A stretch of DNA of 64,000 nt, from assembly GCF_003346775.1 (NCBI RefSeq), contig NZ_CP031219.1:124001-188000 (forward strand), in the 5' to 3' direction. A program made the position numbers and the translations under genes. Shown one piece after another: positions 1-8,049 of this stretch (its first letter is position 1; each line of letters opens with the position of its first letter). Under the pieces are notes generated by a model. That model saw only the letters and a program-made list of their open reading frames with translations. It made no database searches and was not told the DNA's origin. This DNA is from Malaciobacter mytili LMG 24559 (GTDB taxonomy: Bacteria > Campylobacterota > Campylobacteria > Campylobacterales > Arcobacteraceae).

Positions 1-1
1 T

Positions 2-145
2 TGGGAAAGGTTTAGTTTTAAAGAGCAAGAAGAATATATAAAGAATGCTATTAAGTTACAATCTGTAGTTGCTGAGAAATTCGATATTGAAATAAATGAT
101 AGAATTTTAGAATCATTATTAAATAGACTTCAGAAAGTTTATTAA
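2..145 (+). CDS. C-terminal fragment of an unidentified protein
   Basis: An open frame enters from the left edge and ends at a TAA at 143-145, giving 47 residues of a C-terminus (begins WERFSFKEQEEYIK, ends LLNRLQKVY). It is hydrophilic and helical-looking, with charge and codon use like the neighbouring genes, so I take it as a real gene tail. No family is recognisable from this piece. A tRNA-end-like sequence about 250 bases downstream means it could belong to an integrated element, but that is inference only. Confidence 0.5.
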   Translation, partial: WERFSFKEQEEYIKNAIKLQSVVAEKFDIEINDRILESLLNRLQKVY

Positions 146-160
146 AACAAAAAATTTTAG

Positions 161-310
161 GTTAAATATAATGATTATAAAAGAAAAGTATTTAAAAATC
201 ATTCCAATATTAGAGATAGCTACTCTCATTATATGTATATATTTTCATACTTATGGACACATGACCCTGATGGTAATTATGAATTCTTAAAGATTTTTGG
301 TGTCAAATAG
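161..310 (+). other. Possible decayed coding remnant in a gene-free stretch
   Basis: Between the truncated gene and the tRNA-like end there is no convincing gene. One frame stays open from the stop at 158-160 to a TAG at 308-310 and reads as plausible protein near its end (THDPDGNYEFLKIFGVK). It has no good start except an ATG at 233, which would give only 25 residues, and no ribosome binding site. It could be the remains of a gene, or chance. The rest of 146-449 shows nothing else beyond the tRNA-like end. Confidence 0.2.
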
Positions 311-394
311 GTGACATTTATTACTATTTAATAAGTCTTTTAAATGAAATAGTAAAATTCTAAAGTCTGTATTTATGGTATTAAGTGGTATTTA

Positions 395-429
395 GTTCGA
401 CTCCTGATAAAATCCTACCAGGCGTGCCA
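395..429 (+). other. tRNA-3'-end-like sequence, possible attachment-site remnant
   Basis: The stretch starts with GTTCGACTCC, which resembles a T-arm and T-loop, and ends in AGGCGTGCCA, which resembles an acceptor strand with its CCA. No complete tRNA can be folded upstream: the T-stem does not pair and the spacing is too long. This is what the tRNA-end duplicate left by an integrase can look like when the intact tRNA lies elsewhere. The evidence is only resemblance, so treat it as a pointer to an island border. Confidence 0.25.
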
Positions 430-449
430 TTTAAACTATATATAATTTA

Positions 450-1103
450 TTACCCTCTAAACTTATCCGATAAGTCTCTTTTTTCTTTTTCAATTAGAAC
501 TTCATTTAAAGTAACTTTCTTTTTAAACTTGTTATATAATTTATATTGAATAAAAATAGCAAAAATACCTAAGCTTCCCACATATATAAGTAGATTTGAA
601 AGTTTTATATTTAAGTAGTCAAAAAACATAGCACTTATACTTCCAAAGATAATAGCTAGTGAAATCATAAAAGACCTAAGTATTAAATAGTCTTTTAATT
701 GTATCTCTTCTTCTTGCATAAAATCCACAGTATGAACCCTTGCTATTTCAAAAGTAATAGCTTGCAAAGTAAAAATACAAAGAATAATATATGTGAAGAT
801 TAAAATAGAGTGGCTTATTAAAAAATATGAGCTAATTTGCACAATATCTAAAACAATAGTAAATAAATAGATATTATAAATTTTTATATTTTTAAATAAA
901 GGTTGAATAATCCCATCAAGAGCCCCTAAAAGCATAAAAAAACTTATCATAAAAACAGGAAGATAAGTTCCTTCTAGTTTTGTAATATAAGGAAGCAATG
1001 TCCAATCAATATATGTAACCAAAAATAAAACAACAGACTGTAAAGATAAAAAATATGACTTTTTAAGCTCTTTAAAGATGCTTTTATAGTTTTTTAAAGC
1101 CAT
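450..1103 (-). CDS. Multi-pass inner-membrane protein of unknown function
   Basis: The 217-residue protein has about six hydrophobic segments (roughly residues 18-34, 48-62, 76-92, 98-116, 141-160 and 168-186). It starts with a basic N-terminus and ends in a charged tail rich in Lys and Glu. The segment pattern is loosely like half of a major-facilitator transporter, but I see no diagnostic motif and do not assign a substrate. The ATG at 1103-1101 is the first in frame. It lies downstream of, and on the same strand as, the CBS-domain gene, with an 84-base gap, so the two could share a transcript. Function unknown; the membrane location is well supported. Confidence 0.7.
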   Translation of the reverse strand: MALKNYKSIFKELKKSYFLSLQSVVLFLVTYIDWTLLPYITKLEGTYLPVFMISFFMLLGALDGIIQPLFKNIKIYNIYLFTIVLDIVQISSYFLISHSILIFTYIILCIFTLQAITFEIARVHTVDFMQEEEIQLKDYLILRSFMISLAIIFGSISAMFFDYLNIKLSNLLIYVGSLGIFAIFIQYKLYNKFKKKVTLNEVLIEKEKRDLSDKFRG

Positions 1104-1187
1104 AGAAAAGTAGCCTTTCTTGCAAATATAAAATTCGCAATTGTACTACTTTTTTAAGAATTTGCGTAAAAATTAGAAAAATATTTT

Positions 1188-1832
1188 TTAAGACCAAAGT
1201 TGTAGTTTTGGTAGGTGCGATACAGCTTTAATTATATCTGTTTTAGATACCATTCCCACTACTATATCTTCTTGATTTACAACTGGCATAGCATCAAGTT
1301 TTAAATCAATCATTACTTGACAAACTCTTCTTATATCTGCAATAGGATCAGCTGTAATTACTTCACTTAAAGATAAATCTTTTAGTTTTCTATTTAAAAT
1401 AGCTCTACTATTATCCAAATCATCTATTAAAAGATTTAGAATAATTTTTTTACTAATCAGTCCTATAATTTTTTTGCCAAAGGATACAATAGGTATTTGG
1501 CTTACTTTTTTCTCTTTTAGCATATCATAGGCATCTTTGATACTTGCTTCATGGTCAAGATAAAAAATATCTCTAGTCATAATATCTTCCACATGATAAA
1601 CAGCTTCACTTATATCTAAATTTGCCATTTGTTTATATGCATTTACAGCTTGTTCTTTTACTGCTGGATTTTCACCATTTTTCTTTTTTTCTTTATTTAA
1701 ATAGTCTTGAAAAAGTGTATCATCATCAGGTTTTAAAAAAGCAGCTGAGGGAGCATCTAAATTCTTAATTTGGTATAGATTATCTGCTGTACTTCTAAAT
1801 CCTACACTTCCATTATTATATATAGCAAACAT
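1188..1832 (-). CDS. CBS-domain-pair protein
   Basis: A cytoplasmic protein of 214 residues with two CBS motifs in tandem, about 81-136 (VEDIMTRDIFYLDHEASI to GLISKK) and 148-205 (LSEVITADPIADIRRV to GMVSKTDI). Such pairs (Bateman modules) bind adenosine nucleotides and regulate a partner. The first 80 residues are a linker-like region with no recognised domain, so the partner is unknown. An upstream in-frame ATG at 1862 would add ten residues, but only the ATG at 1832 has a strong ribosome binding site (AAAGGACGAG directly before it), so I start there. The two CBS motifs are clear; the role is not. Confidence 0.85.
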   Translation of the reverse strand: MFAIYNNGSVGFRSTADNLYQIKNLDAPSAAFLKPDDDTLFQDYLNKEKKKNGENPAVKEQAVNAYKQMANLDISEAVYHVEDIMTRDIFYLDHEASIKDAYDMLKEKKVSQIPIVSFGKKIIGLISKKIILNLLIDDLDNSRAILNRKLKDLSLSEVITADPIADIRRVCQVMIDLKLDAMPVVNQEDIVVGMVSKTDIIKAVSHLPKLQLWS

Positions 1833-1893
1833 CTCTCGTCCTTTATATGATACCAATATCATATAATAGCATAATTAATAGTTTTTTAATATA

Positions 1894-3687
1894 TTAATTA
1901 GAACAGACTTTATTTCTACCTTTTTCTTTTGCTTCATATAATAATTTATCTGTTTGTTTATATAAATCCTCCAAATCTTGTATACAAGAAGCTTTTAAAG
2001 TTATCACTCCAAATGAAGCAGTCACATAAGGTGAAGTTGTATTTTCTTTATGCTCAATTTTAAGATTTTCAATTGTACTTTTAATCTTTTCTATAAAAGC
2101 TTTTGCTTTTCCCTCTTTACCATCTTTAAATAAAATCCCAAACTCTTCACCTCCCAACCTAAAGCAATAATCATCTGCCCTATGCAAAGAGTTTTTTACA
2201 GTTAGGGAAACTTTTTTTAAAACTTCATCTCCTTTTAGATGACCATAAGTATCGTTATAGAGTTTAAAATAGTCTATATCAAACATTGCAAAAGTAATAT
2301 ATTCATCTTTTCTTTTTGCTGCATTTATTACTTTTGGAAGAAGTTCATTAAAAAATCTTTTATTATAAAGTTGAGTCAATTCATCAGTCACTGATAACTC
2401 TTCAAGTCTTTTTTTTACTGTGATGTTTTCTTGAAGAGAGGTATAGCCTATTTTTTTATTATTCTCATCAAAAGTAGGTGAGATTAGTATTCTTACCCAA
2501 TAAATAGAGCCATCTTTGGCTTTATTTTTTAGTTCTCCTTCCCATTTTTTATTATTGTTTAAACTCTCCCACAATTGAGCATATACTTTTTTATTATTAT
2601 CTTTGGATTTTATAATAGAGTGACTTTTCCCTATTAATTCCCTTTTTGAATATTTTGAGACTTTACAAAAAGCTTTTGATACAGCTTTAATTTTACCATC
2701 CAAATCTGTAAAAGAAGTTATAATATTTTCATCCACAAGTTTTACATAATCTTTTAATTTTTTTTCTATAATTAGTCTTTTTCTTATCTCTTTATTTAGC
2801 TTTTTATTTACTCCCATAATTATAAATAAAATAGAAGCAAAGATAAGAGTAATTAAACCTATCCATCTAAAAATTAAGAGATAATCAACTTTAGCTTCAT
2901 ATTTTACAGCTACCCACTTATTTAAAATTGATTGATGTTCTTCTGTTGAGATTTTAGAAATAGCTTTATTAAAAATATCTTTTAAAATAGGTTCATCATT
3001 TCTTGTTCCTATTCCCAGCTGTAAAATTTCATCAAAATTTCCTGAAATTTTAAGTTCTCCAAAATATTTTTTTTGAATATAATAACCTGTTGTAGGTACT
3101 GTATCAATAAAAGCAAAAAGTTTACCCTCTTTTACTTTTTGTAAACCCTCTTGTACATTTTTTACATCTACTAAGTTTAAATTTGGGTGTTTCTTTTTTA
3201 AAAACTCTTTAAAAGCATAACCTTTAACAATCCCTATTTCTTTCGTAAGAGAGGAAAATTCTGAGATATAAACTTCTTGCATTTTTGTTACAATTACTAA
3301 AGGGATATTTAAATAAGCAGTGGGAAAGTCTAAATATTTTGCTCTTTGTTCAGTTAGAAGTAATAAAGAGATAATATCGCACTTTCTACTTTTTGCAAAT
3401 TCAAGAGTTTCTGTCCAAGTTTTTGTTTTAACTAATAGTATAGGAATATTTAAAAGCTTTTCAATTACTTTTATATACTCAGCAGCCATTCCTATATGTT
3501 TATTATTTTCTATTTTTTCAAGTGGCATCCAATTTGGATCTACACACATCAAAATATTTTTTTTATTTTTTAAATATTCTATTTCTTTAAAAGTCAAATT
3601 ATTTAAGACATTATTATTTTGAGGTATTTCGATAGTTTTAGAGAATAGAAAAGTTATTATTGTTAAATATAAAAATAGATACTTCAT
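1894..3687 (-). CDS. Diguanylate cyclase with periplasmic solute-binding-type sensor and PAS domain
   Basis: This predicted inner-membrane enzyme makes cyclic di-GMP from two GTP. Order: signal peptide or first membrane anchor (1-17), a bacterial extracellular solute-binding family 3 domain (about 45-262) facing the periplasm, a membrane segment (about 270-293), a PAS domain (about 310-425, GELKNKAKDGSIYWVRI then a PAC-like end), and a GGDEF domain (about 430-597). The active-site motif is GGEEF at 512-516. An inhibitory-site RxxD (RADD) sits five residues before it, so product inhibition is expected. The binding domain resembles amino-acid-binding proteins, so a small amino acid or related ligand is likely, but this is inference. 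It is divergent from the PhnA gene across a 155-base gap. Confidence 0.93.
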   Translation of the reverse strand: MKYLFLYLTIITFLFSKTIEIPQNNNVLNNLTFKEIEYLKNKKNILMCVDPNWMPLEKIENNKHIGMAAEYIKVIEKLLNIPILLVKTKTWTETLEFAKSRKCDIISLLLLTEQRAKYLDFPTAYLNIPLVIVTKMQEVYISEFSSLTKEIGIVKGYAFKEFLKKKHPNLNLVDVKNVQEGLQKVKEGKLFAFIDTVPTTGYYIQKKYFGELKISGNFDEILQLGIGTRNDEPILKDIFNKAISKISTEEHQSILNKWVAVKYEAKVDYLLIFRWIGLITLIFASILFIIMGVNKKLNKEIRKRLIIEKKLKDYVKLVDENIITSFTDLDGKIKAVSKAFCKVSKYSKRELIGKSHSIIKSKDNNKKVYAQLWESLNNNKKWEGELKNKAKDGSIYWVRILISPTFDENNKKIGYTSLQENITVKKRLEELSVTDELTQLYNKRFFNELLPKVINAAKRKDEYITFAMFDIDYFKLYNDTYGHLKGDEVLKKVSLTVKNSLHRADDYCFRLGGEEFGILFKDGKEGKAKAFIEKIKSTIENLKIEHKENTTSPYVTASFGVITLKASCIQDLEDLYKQTDKLLYEAKEKGRNKVCSN

Positions 3688-3842
3688 TTGATTCTTTTCC
3701 CTTTTAAATTATTTTAACATAAAAAAGACACTATTTTTAAAAAATAATTGTATAAATATTAAAAAAATTACTTCTATTTGAAATCTAACCTTATTTTATA
3801 AACTAAATAGATAAAATAAGAAAAATAAAAAAAAGGTATTTT

Positions 3843-4406
3843 ATGAGTATTTTAGAGCAATTGATGAATAGAAGTGAATCATCATGCGAATTATGTAAAT
3901 CAACAGAAAATTTATCAGTTTTTGAAGTTTCACCAAGTGATGGTTCTGTTGATAAATCTATTTTAGTTTGTTCTACATGTAAAGAGCAATTAGAAGATGA
4001 AAGTAAAATAGATGTAAATCATTGGCATTGTTTAAATGATAGTATGTGGAGCCAAGAACCAGCAGTTCAAGTAGTAGCTTATAGAATGTTAAATAAAATA
4101 GCAAATGAGGGATGGCCACAAGATTTACTAGATATGATGTATTTAGATGATGAGGTAAAAGCTTGGGCAAATGAGGGTATCTCAACAGGAAATGAGGTTA
4201 TTCAAAAAGATTCAAATGGTGTAGTTTTACAAGCAGGTGATAGTGTTACTTTAATAAAAGATTTAGAAGTAAAAGGTGCTGGATTTACTGCAAAAAGAGG
4301 AACAGTTGTAAAAGGTATTTCTTTAACAGATAACCCTGAGCATATTGAGGGTAAAATCAATGGAATAAAAATAGTTTTAAAAACTTGTTTTCTTAAAAAA
4401 GTTTAA
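3843..4406 (+). CDS. phnA: PhnA/YjdM family zinc-ribbon protein
   Basis: 187 residues. The N-terminal part carries a zinc ribbon formed by two CxxC pairs (C15/C18 and C43/C46). The C-terminal part (about 120-187, DSNGVVLQAGDSVTLIKDL to GIKIVLKTCFLKK) is the typical PhnA domain, an SH3-like barrel. The family name comes from the alkylphosphonate operon, but no phn genes for phosphonate breakdown lie nearby and the biochemical role of the family is unsettled. The start ATG follows AAAAAAGGTATTTT, a usable ribosome binding site. The gene is alone on the plus strand and ends in a hairpin shared with the convergent histidine kinase. Confidence 0.9.
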   Translation: MSILEQLMNRSESSCELCKSTENLSVFEVSPSDGSVDKSILVCSTCKEQLEDESKIDVNHWHCLNDSMWSQEPAVQVVAYRMLNKIANEGWPQDLLDMMYLDDEVKAWANEGISTGNEVIQKDSNGVVLQAGDSVTLIKDLEVKGAGFTAKRGTVVKGISLTDNPEHIEGKINGIKIVLKTCFLKKV

Positions 4407-4407
4407 T

Positions 4408-4431
4408 ACTAAAGAGTTTTTACTCTTTAGT
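4408..4431. terminator. Bidirectional intrinsic terminator
   Basis: A perfect 10-base stem, ACTAAAGAGT and its complement, with a TTTT loop, lies between the convergent phnA and histidine kinase genes. On the minus strand it overlaps the kinase's last codons. U-tracts are short, so efficiency is uncertain. Confidence 0.6.
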
Positions 4432-6042
4432 TATAGGAAGTTTTATAATAAACTTTGCACCATCTTTTGTATTTTCTACTTCTAGTTTCCCATACATACT
4501 ATTTTCAATAATAGTTTTTGTCATATATAAACCAATTCCTGTACCTTTTCCTTCTTCTTTTGTAGTAAAATAAGGTTCAAATATTTTATTTTTTATTTTA
4601 TCCTCTATTCCTCCTGCATTATCTTCTATTTCAATAATAGCAGTCTCATTTTTTTTATAGCTTTTTACAACTATTTTTTTATTTTCAAGAGTAGTTTCTA
4701 TTAGAGCATCTTTGGCATTTGATAAAATATTTAAAATACTTTGTGAAAATTCACTTGAAAAACCAAATAACTCTATATCTTCTGCTAAATCTCTTTGGAT
4801 TTTAATATTATAGTGTTCAAATGTTGATTCTAATAAGAAGATAGTTTTTTCTATAGTTTCATTTATTTTAAAATAGCTTTTTGTTTTATTAGGTTTAAAA
4901 AAGTTTCTAAAATCATCTATGGTTTTAGACATATTTGTAGTTAAAGTATTTGTTTTTTCAACAGCTTTATTCATAAAGTTATTATCAAGTTCTCCTATTT
5001 GATATGCAAATTGAATATTTTGCATAACCAAACCTAAGGCATTTAAAGGTTGTCTCCATTGATGAGCAATATTTCCTATCATTTCCCCCATTGCTGCAAG
5101 TTTACTTTGTTGAATTAACAGTTGTTCTTGTTCTCTTTGTTTTTTTATCTCTTTTTCCACTTCAATTTGCAGTTTTTTATTTAATTTTTGTTGATATTGC
5201 ATATATGAAAAAAGAATATAAATTAAAATTACAAAAAGAATAGAGATTATTAGATTAAAAAATAAGATATTTTTTTTACCTTTTTGATAAATTTCCCTTT
5301 TATCTACTGTTTTAATACTAAGTTTAAAAGTATTGTTTTTATTAAAAAAGTCTATATAATTTATTAGATTTTCTTCATTATGCAATAAGGCTATTTTTAT
5401 ATTATCCAAATAAGAGCTAATAAAGTTAATATTATAGTGCTTATTTTCCACATCCGAAAAAGATATATTATCAAAAAGTGCAAAATTTAATTCTTCAAGT
5501 TTTAGTTTTCTACCACTTATTATATACCCTTTTGACTCTCCTGAAGAATCACTTTTTACAATAGGTAATTTTGCTAAATAAAAATGGCCATTTTGATATT
5601 TCATTATATCAGCAGTATGGGTTTTTGAAAAATTATTTAATATATAATAGATAAAGTTTTCTTTATTGTATATAGAATTTTCTTCTAAAAATTTAGAATA
5701 AATAATTTTGTTTTTCTGATTGATAAAAACCATAAATTCTAAACCTAAATCCTCTAAAGTAGAACTATTTTCTCTAAAGTTTTCATAGATATAATTATTA
5801 TATTTAGTTTCTATAAAATTATAAGTTTCATCCCACTTTGCGTAGTCATTAGTTGTTTGCTCTATCTTTTGTAGTTCTTTATCTATTTTTTTTGCAAAGG
5901 AATACAAACTTTTTATGTTTTCATTGTATTCTAACTCTTTAAAGTCTTTAATAAAGTAGTTATAACTTAAAAAATTAAATATAAAAAGATAAATAATTAA
6001 AATACTTAAAATTAGATAACTGTTTTGAAATATCTTTTTCAA
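4420..6042 (-). CDS. Sensor histidine kinase with CHASE4-type periplasmic domain
   Basis: 540 residues. A first membrane segment (about 9-28) is followed by a periplasmic domain (about 35-255) bearing the CHASE4 hallmark DYAKWDETYNF (67-77). A second segment (about 259-280) and a coiled coil follow, then the dimerisation helix with phospho-acceptor H327 in IAHQWRQPL. The ATPase domain has NILSNAKDAL (438-447), EIEDNAGGI (471-479), FEPYFTTK and GTGIGLYM (500-507), so all catalytic boxes are present. The H-box is of the DctB/NtrB-like type common in Campylobacterota. No response regulator adjoins, so this is an orphan kinase. CHASE4 ligands are mostly unknown. Confidence 0.92.
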   Translation of the reverse strand: MKKIFQNSYLILSILIIYLFIFNFLSYNYFIKDFKELEYNENIKSLYSFAKKIDKELQKIEQTTNDYAKWDETYNFIETKYNNYIYENFRENSSTLEDLGLEFMVFINQKNKIIYSKFLEENSIYNKENFIYYILNNFSKTHTADIMKYQNGHFYLAKLPIVKSDSSGESKGYIISGRKLKLEELNFALFDNISFSDVENKHYNINFISSYLDNIKIALLHNEENLINYIDFFNKNNTFKLSIKTVDKREIYQKGKKNILFFNLIISILFVILIYILFSYMQYQQKLNKKLQIEVEKEIKKQREQEQLLIQQSKLAAMGEMIGNIAHQWRQPLNALGLVMQNIQFAYQIGELDNNFMNKAVEKTNTLTTNMSKTIDDFRNFFKPNKTKSYFKINETIEKTIFLLESTFEHYNIKIQRDLAEDIELFGFSSEFSQSILNILSNAKDALIETTLENKKIVVKSYKKNETAIIEIEDNAGGIEDKIKNKIFEPYFTTKEEGKGTGIGLYMTKTIIENSMYGKLEVENTKDGAKFIIKLPITKE

Positions 6043-6245
6043 GATTATTCCTTATTTTCTTTTAATTATACACTTAATTATAAAACTATGCAAATTTAAA
6101 AAAAAAATTAAAAAATAAATAGATTTTTTAGGTAAATAAGAAGCAAAATTAAAATTTTTTTTTAAATTTAAATCCTAAAAAAGGCACTTCAGAAAAATTT
6201 TATTTCATTTAAGATTTTTTTTAGATTTTTTCTTTTTTTATTGAT

Positions 6246-6251
6246 TATAAT
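6246..6251 (+). promoter_or_regulatory. Candidate -10 element for the structured RNA
   Basis: A perfect TATAAT sits seven bases before the predicted 5' end of the RNA at about 6258. Upstream is T-rich rather than a clear -35 box, as is common for sigma-70 promoters of Campylobacterota. No other gene starts close by, which supports transcription of the RNA as its own unit. Confidence 0.55.
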
Positions 6252-6257
6252 TCGAAT

Positions 6258-6366
6258 GTAGAATAAGGGAAAAGTCCAAGGGAACCTGAAAACTCAAATA
6301 ATGCATAGACCGTGCTTTTGTAAAAGTTTTCAGGCTTGTTTATACTCTAAAAAAAGAGTATTTTAT
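6258..6366 (+). ncRNA. Structured non-coding RNA or 5' leader element, family not recognised
   Basis: About 105 bases bounded by a TATAAT (6246-6251) and an intrinsic terminator (TACTCT, six A, AGAGTA, then TTTTA; 6343-6364). Inside, CCTGAAAACT pairs with AGTTTTCAGG. The stem continues on its outer side as CAAG/CTTG after a four-base GGAA bulge on the 5' strand. A small GCAT/GTGC helix can form in the loop. The folding is specific and is punctuated like an independent sRNA. It does not match the signatures I know for SRP RNA, 6S RNA, tmRNA, RNase P RNA or common riboswitches. It could also be an attenuator for the gene at 6410, since the terminator lies just before that gene. Confidence 0.5.
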
Positions 6367-6409
6367 ACTAACAAATTAAACTTAACTAAGAAGTTAAATA
6401 GGAGCATGG

Positions 6410-6649
6410 ATGTTAAAATTTATATTTATTGCACTTACAGCAATTACACTATCTTTATGGGCAAATAATGACGTAATAGAAAGTGAAGATATTCCAGCAG
6501 TAAATATTTGCGATAAAGTTTATGATGATTGCGCACTAAAATGTGAAGGTAGTGATGTTACAAATGTTGAACAATGCTATGCAAATTGTGAAAAACTTTA
6601 TGATCAATGTCTTGAAGAAAAATCAACAGTACAACCAGAAGAGAAATAA
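6410..6649 (+). CDS. Exported cysteine-patterned mini-protein
   Basis: 79 residues starting at an ATG with GGAG five bases upstream. Residues 1-18 are a signal peptide (LKFIFIALTAITLSLWA, cleavage likely after Ala). The mature part of about 60 residues carries six cysteines with the mirror-image spacing C-x6-C-x3-C-x10-C-x3-C-x6-C (C34, C41, C45, C56, C60, C67). Its sequence is acidic and helix-favouring. The pattern predicts a disulfide-locked helical hairpin in the periplasm, similar in logic to twin-CX3C proteins. I recognise no family. It lies downstream of the structured RNA and 43 bases before the next small gene, so it may head that operon. Confidence 0.75.
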   Translation: MLKFIFIALTAITLSLWANNDVIESEDIPAVNICDKVYDDCALKCEGSDVTNVEQCYANCEKLYDQCLEEKSTVQPEEK

Positions 6650-6692
6650 TTAAATTATCTCCTTATTCTACTAATTATTTAGGAGAAGTACT

Positions 6693-6914
6693 TTGAGTTA
6701 TTTAAAGAATTTAGCAAATAGTCAACCTAAAGACCCTCTTATTGATGTTGTTTATGAAATTACAAATTGTATAAAAACAAAAAAAGATTTTGAACAAGCA
6801 TCATTAATGGTTAAACAAAATAATCTAACTTTAGAAGGAGTGATAAAAAGAACTTCTAAATTAGATTTAGAGGATTTAGCACTTTTAGCAGATAAAGTTA
6901 TAGCATTAAGCTAA
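6693..6914 (+). CDS. Small helical protein, paralogue of the gene at 8050
   Basis: 73 residues starting at a TTG, chosen because AGGAGAAG stands six bases upstream; there is no better ATG. No signal peptide or membrane segment, so cytoplasmic. Its core aligns with the 79-residue product at 8050-8289: PLIDVVYEI / NIQDSVYQI, KKDFEQAS / KEDYESAA and LALLADKVI / FAKLADVVI are equivalent blocks. Function unknown. The ribosome binding site can pair with TCTCCT at 6658-6663 (complement AGGAGA at 6681-6686), so translation may be modulated by that hairpin. It is followed after 24 bases by the SnoaL-like gene. Confidence 0.75.
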   Translation: MSYLKNLANSQPKDPLIDVVYEITNCIKTKKDFEQASLMVKQNNLTLEGVIKRTSKLDLEDLALLADKVIALS

Positions 6915-6938
6915 AAGATTGAAGATTAGAAGGACGAG

Positions 6939-7343
6939 ATGAAGACAAAAACAAATAAAGAGTTAGTAAAACTCTATTATGATGAGTTATGGAATAAACA
7001 AAATAAAGAGTATATAGATATTTTGTTTGATGATAATATTACATTTCATGGTTCATTGGATATTCAAACAACAGGTAAAAAAGAGTTTGAAGAGTATATG
7101 GATAAAATTTTAGAAGGTATTCCTAATCTTTATCATGGTGTAGAACTTATGGTAAATGAAGGAAATGTTGTAGCTGTAAGAGCAGTATATAACGGAACTC
7201 ATAAAGGAAAAATTTTCGAATATGAAGCTACAAATAAAAGAATAAAATATAATGGAGCTTCTTTTTTTAAATTTGATAATGGAAAAATAGTTGATATATG
7301 GGTTTTAGGAGATTTAGCAAATCTTCTTAAACAGTTAAAATAG
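6939..7343 (+). CDS. SnoaL-like / NTF2-fold protein
   Basis: 134 residues. N-terminal helix NKELVKLYYDELWNKQNKEY, then DNITFHGSL, GKKEFEEYM and a final strand FFKFDNGKIVDIWVLGD are typical of the SnoaL-like polyketide-cyclase or ester-cyclase branch of the NTF2 fold. Members bind small hydrophobic molecules in a cone-shaped pocket, and some are enzymes. No polyketide pathway is present here, so the ligand is unknown. The ATG follows AAGGACGAG, a strong ribosome binding site. The gene ends five bases before the dioxygenase start, which implies cotranscription and perhaps a shared substrate. Confidence 0.82.
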   Translation: MKTKTNKELVKLYYDELWNKQNKEYIDILFDDNITFHGSLDIQTTGKKEFEEYMDKILEGIPNLYHGVELMVNEGNVVAVRAVYNGTHKGKIFEYEATNKRIKYNGASFFKFDNGKIVDIWVLGDLANLLKQLK

Positions 7344-7348
7344 ATTTT

Positions 7349-8041
7349 ATGTATCAAATAAGTAATAATATCTATTGTCAAAAAGATATTTTAGATTTGG
7401 AAATACCAACTAAACTATTGACCAATCCATATTATGATTATCCATATTTAATAATAGAGAATTTTTTTTCACAAAAAATATTAAAAGAACTTTGTGAAAT
7501 GCTAAAGTCAAATAGTGATGTTGAAGATGCCAAAATTAGAAAAATAAATGATTTAAATATTCTTGATAAGAAATTAGATAAGAGTATTCGAAAAACAAAG
7601 ATTCATAAATTGCCTAAAAGATATTTAAATATTTATGAAAAAAAATTTATTTTTCATCAAAAAAAAATTGAAGAATTTTTCAAATTAGCTTTAACAACAT
7701 CAACCAAAGTTCAAGTTCTTCAATATACCGAAGGTTGTTTTTATAAAGCTCATAGTGATGATTCAAATATGATAGTTAAGGATGATAAACTAGTAGGCTT
7801 TTTACCTGTTGCATTACAAAGAAAAATTACAACAGTACTTTTTTTAGATGATGAGTATGAAGGTGGAGAGTTAGTATTTAATTATTTATATGACAAAGAC
7901 GGAAATGTTGTACAACTAAAAGGTAGAAGTGGAGATATGATAGTTTTTCTAAGTAATCCTGTTTACACCCATGAAGTAAAAGAGGTGATAAGTGGTAATA
8001 GGTTTACTCTAGTGCAATGGCATGATGCTATAATAAATTAA
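7349..8041 (+). CDS. 2-oxoglutarate/Fe(II)-dependent dioxygenase (prolyl-hydroxylase type)
   Basis: 230 residues. The C-terminal double-stranded beta-helix fold shows the iron triad H135-x-D137 (in AHSDD) and H208 (in YTHEV), plus the 2-oxoglutarate-binding R218 (in NRFTLVQW). VLFLDDEYEGGELVF is the usual strand of the prolyl 4-hydroxylase-like group. The first 110 residues contain a helical part with RKTKIHKLPKR, poorly conserved in the family. It should hydroxylate a protein or small-molecule substrate using O2 and 2-oxoglutarate in the cytoplasm. No substrate can be read from the sequence. The two paralogous small proteins on each side are candidates by context only. Confidence 0.9.
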   Translation: MYQISNNIYCQKDILDLEIPTKLLTNPYYDYPYLIIENFFSQKILKELCEMLKSNSDVEDAKIRKINDLNILDKKLDKSIRKTKIHKLPKRYLNIYEKKFIFHQKKIEEFFKLALTTSTKVQVLQYTEGCFYKAHSDDSNMIVKDDKLVGFLPVALQRKITTVLFLDDEYEGGELVFNYLYDKDGNVVQLKGRSGDMIVFLSNPVYTHEVKEVISGNRFTLVQWHDAIIN

Positions 8042-8049
8042 GGTTTAAT

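Noticed and set aside
6258-6366. SRP RNA, 6S RNA or a known riboswitch
   Set aside because: The SRP GGAA-tetraloop domain, the 6S central bubble and length of about 180 bases, and known riboswitch cores are all missing.
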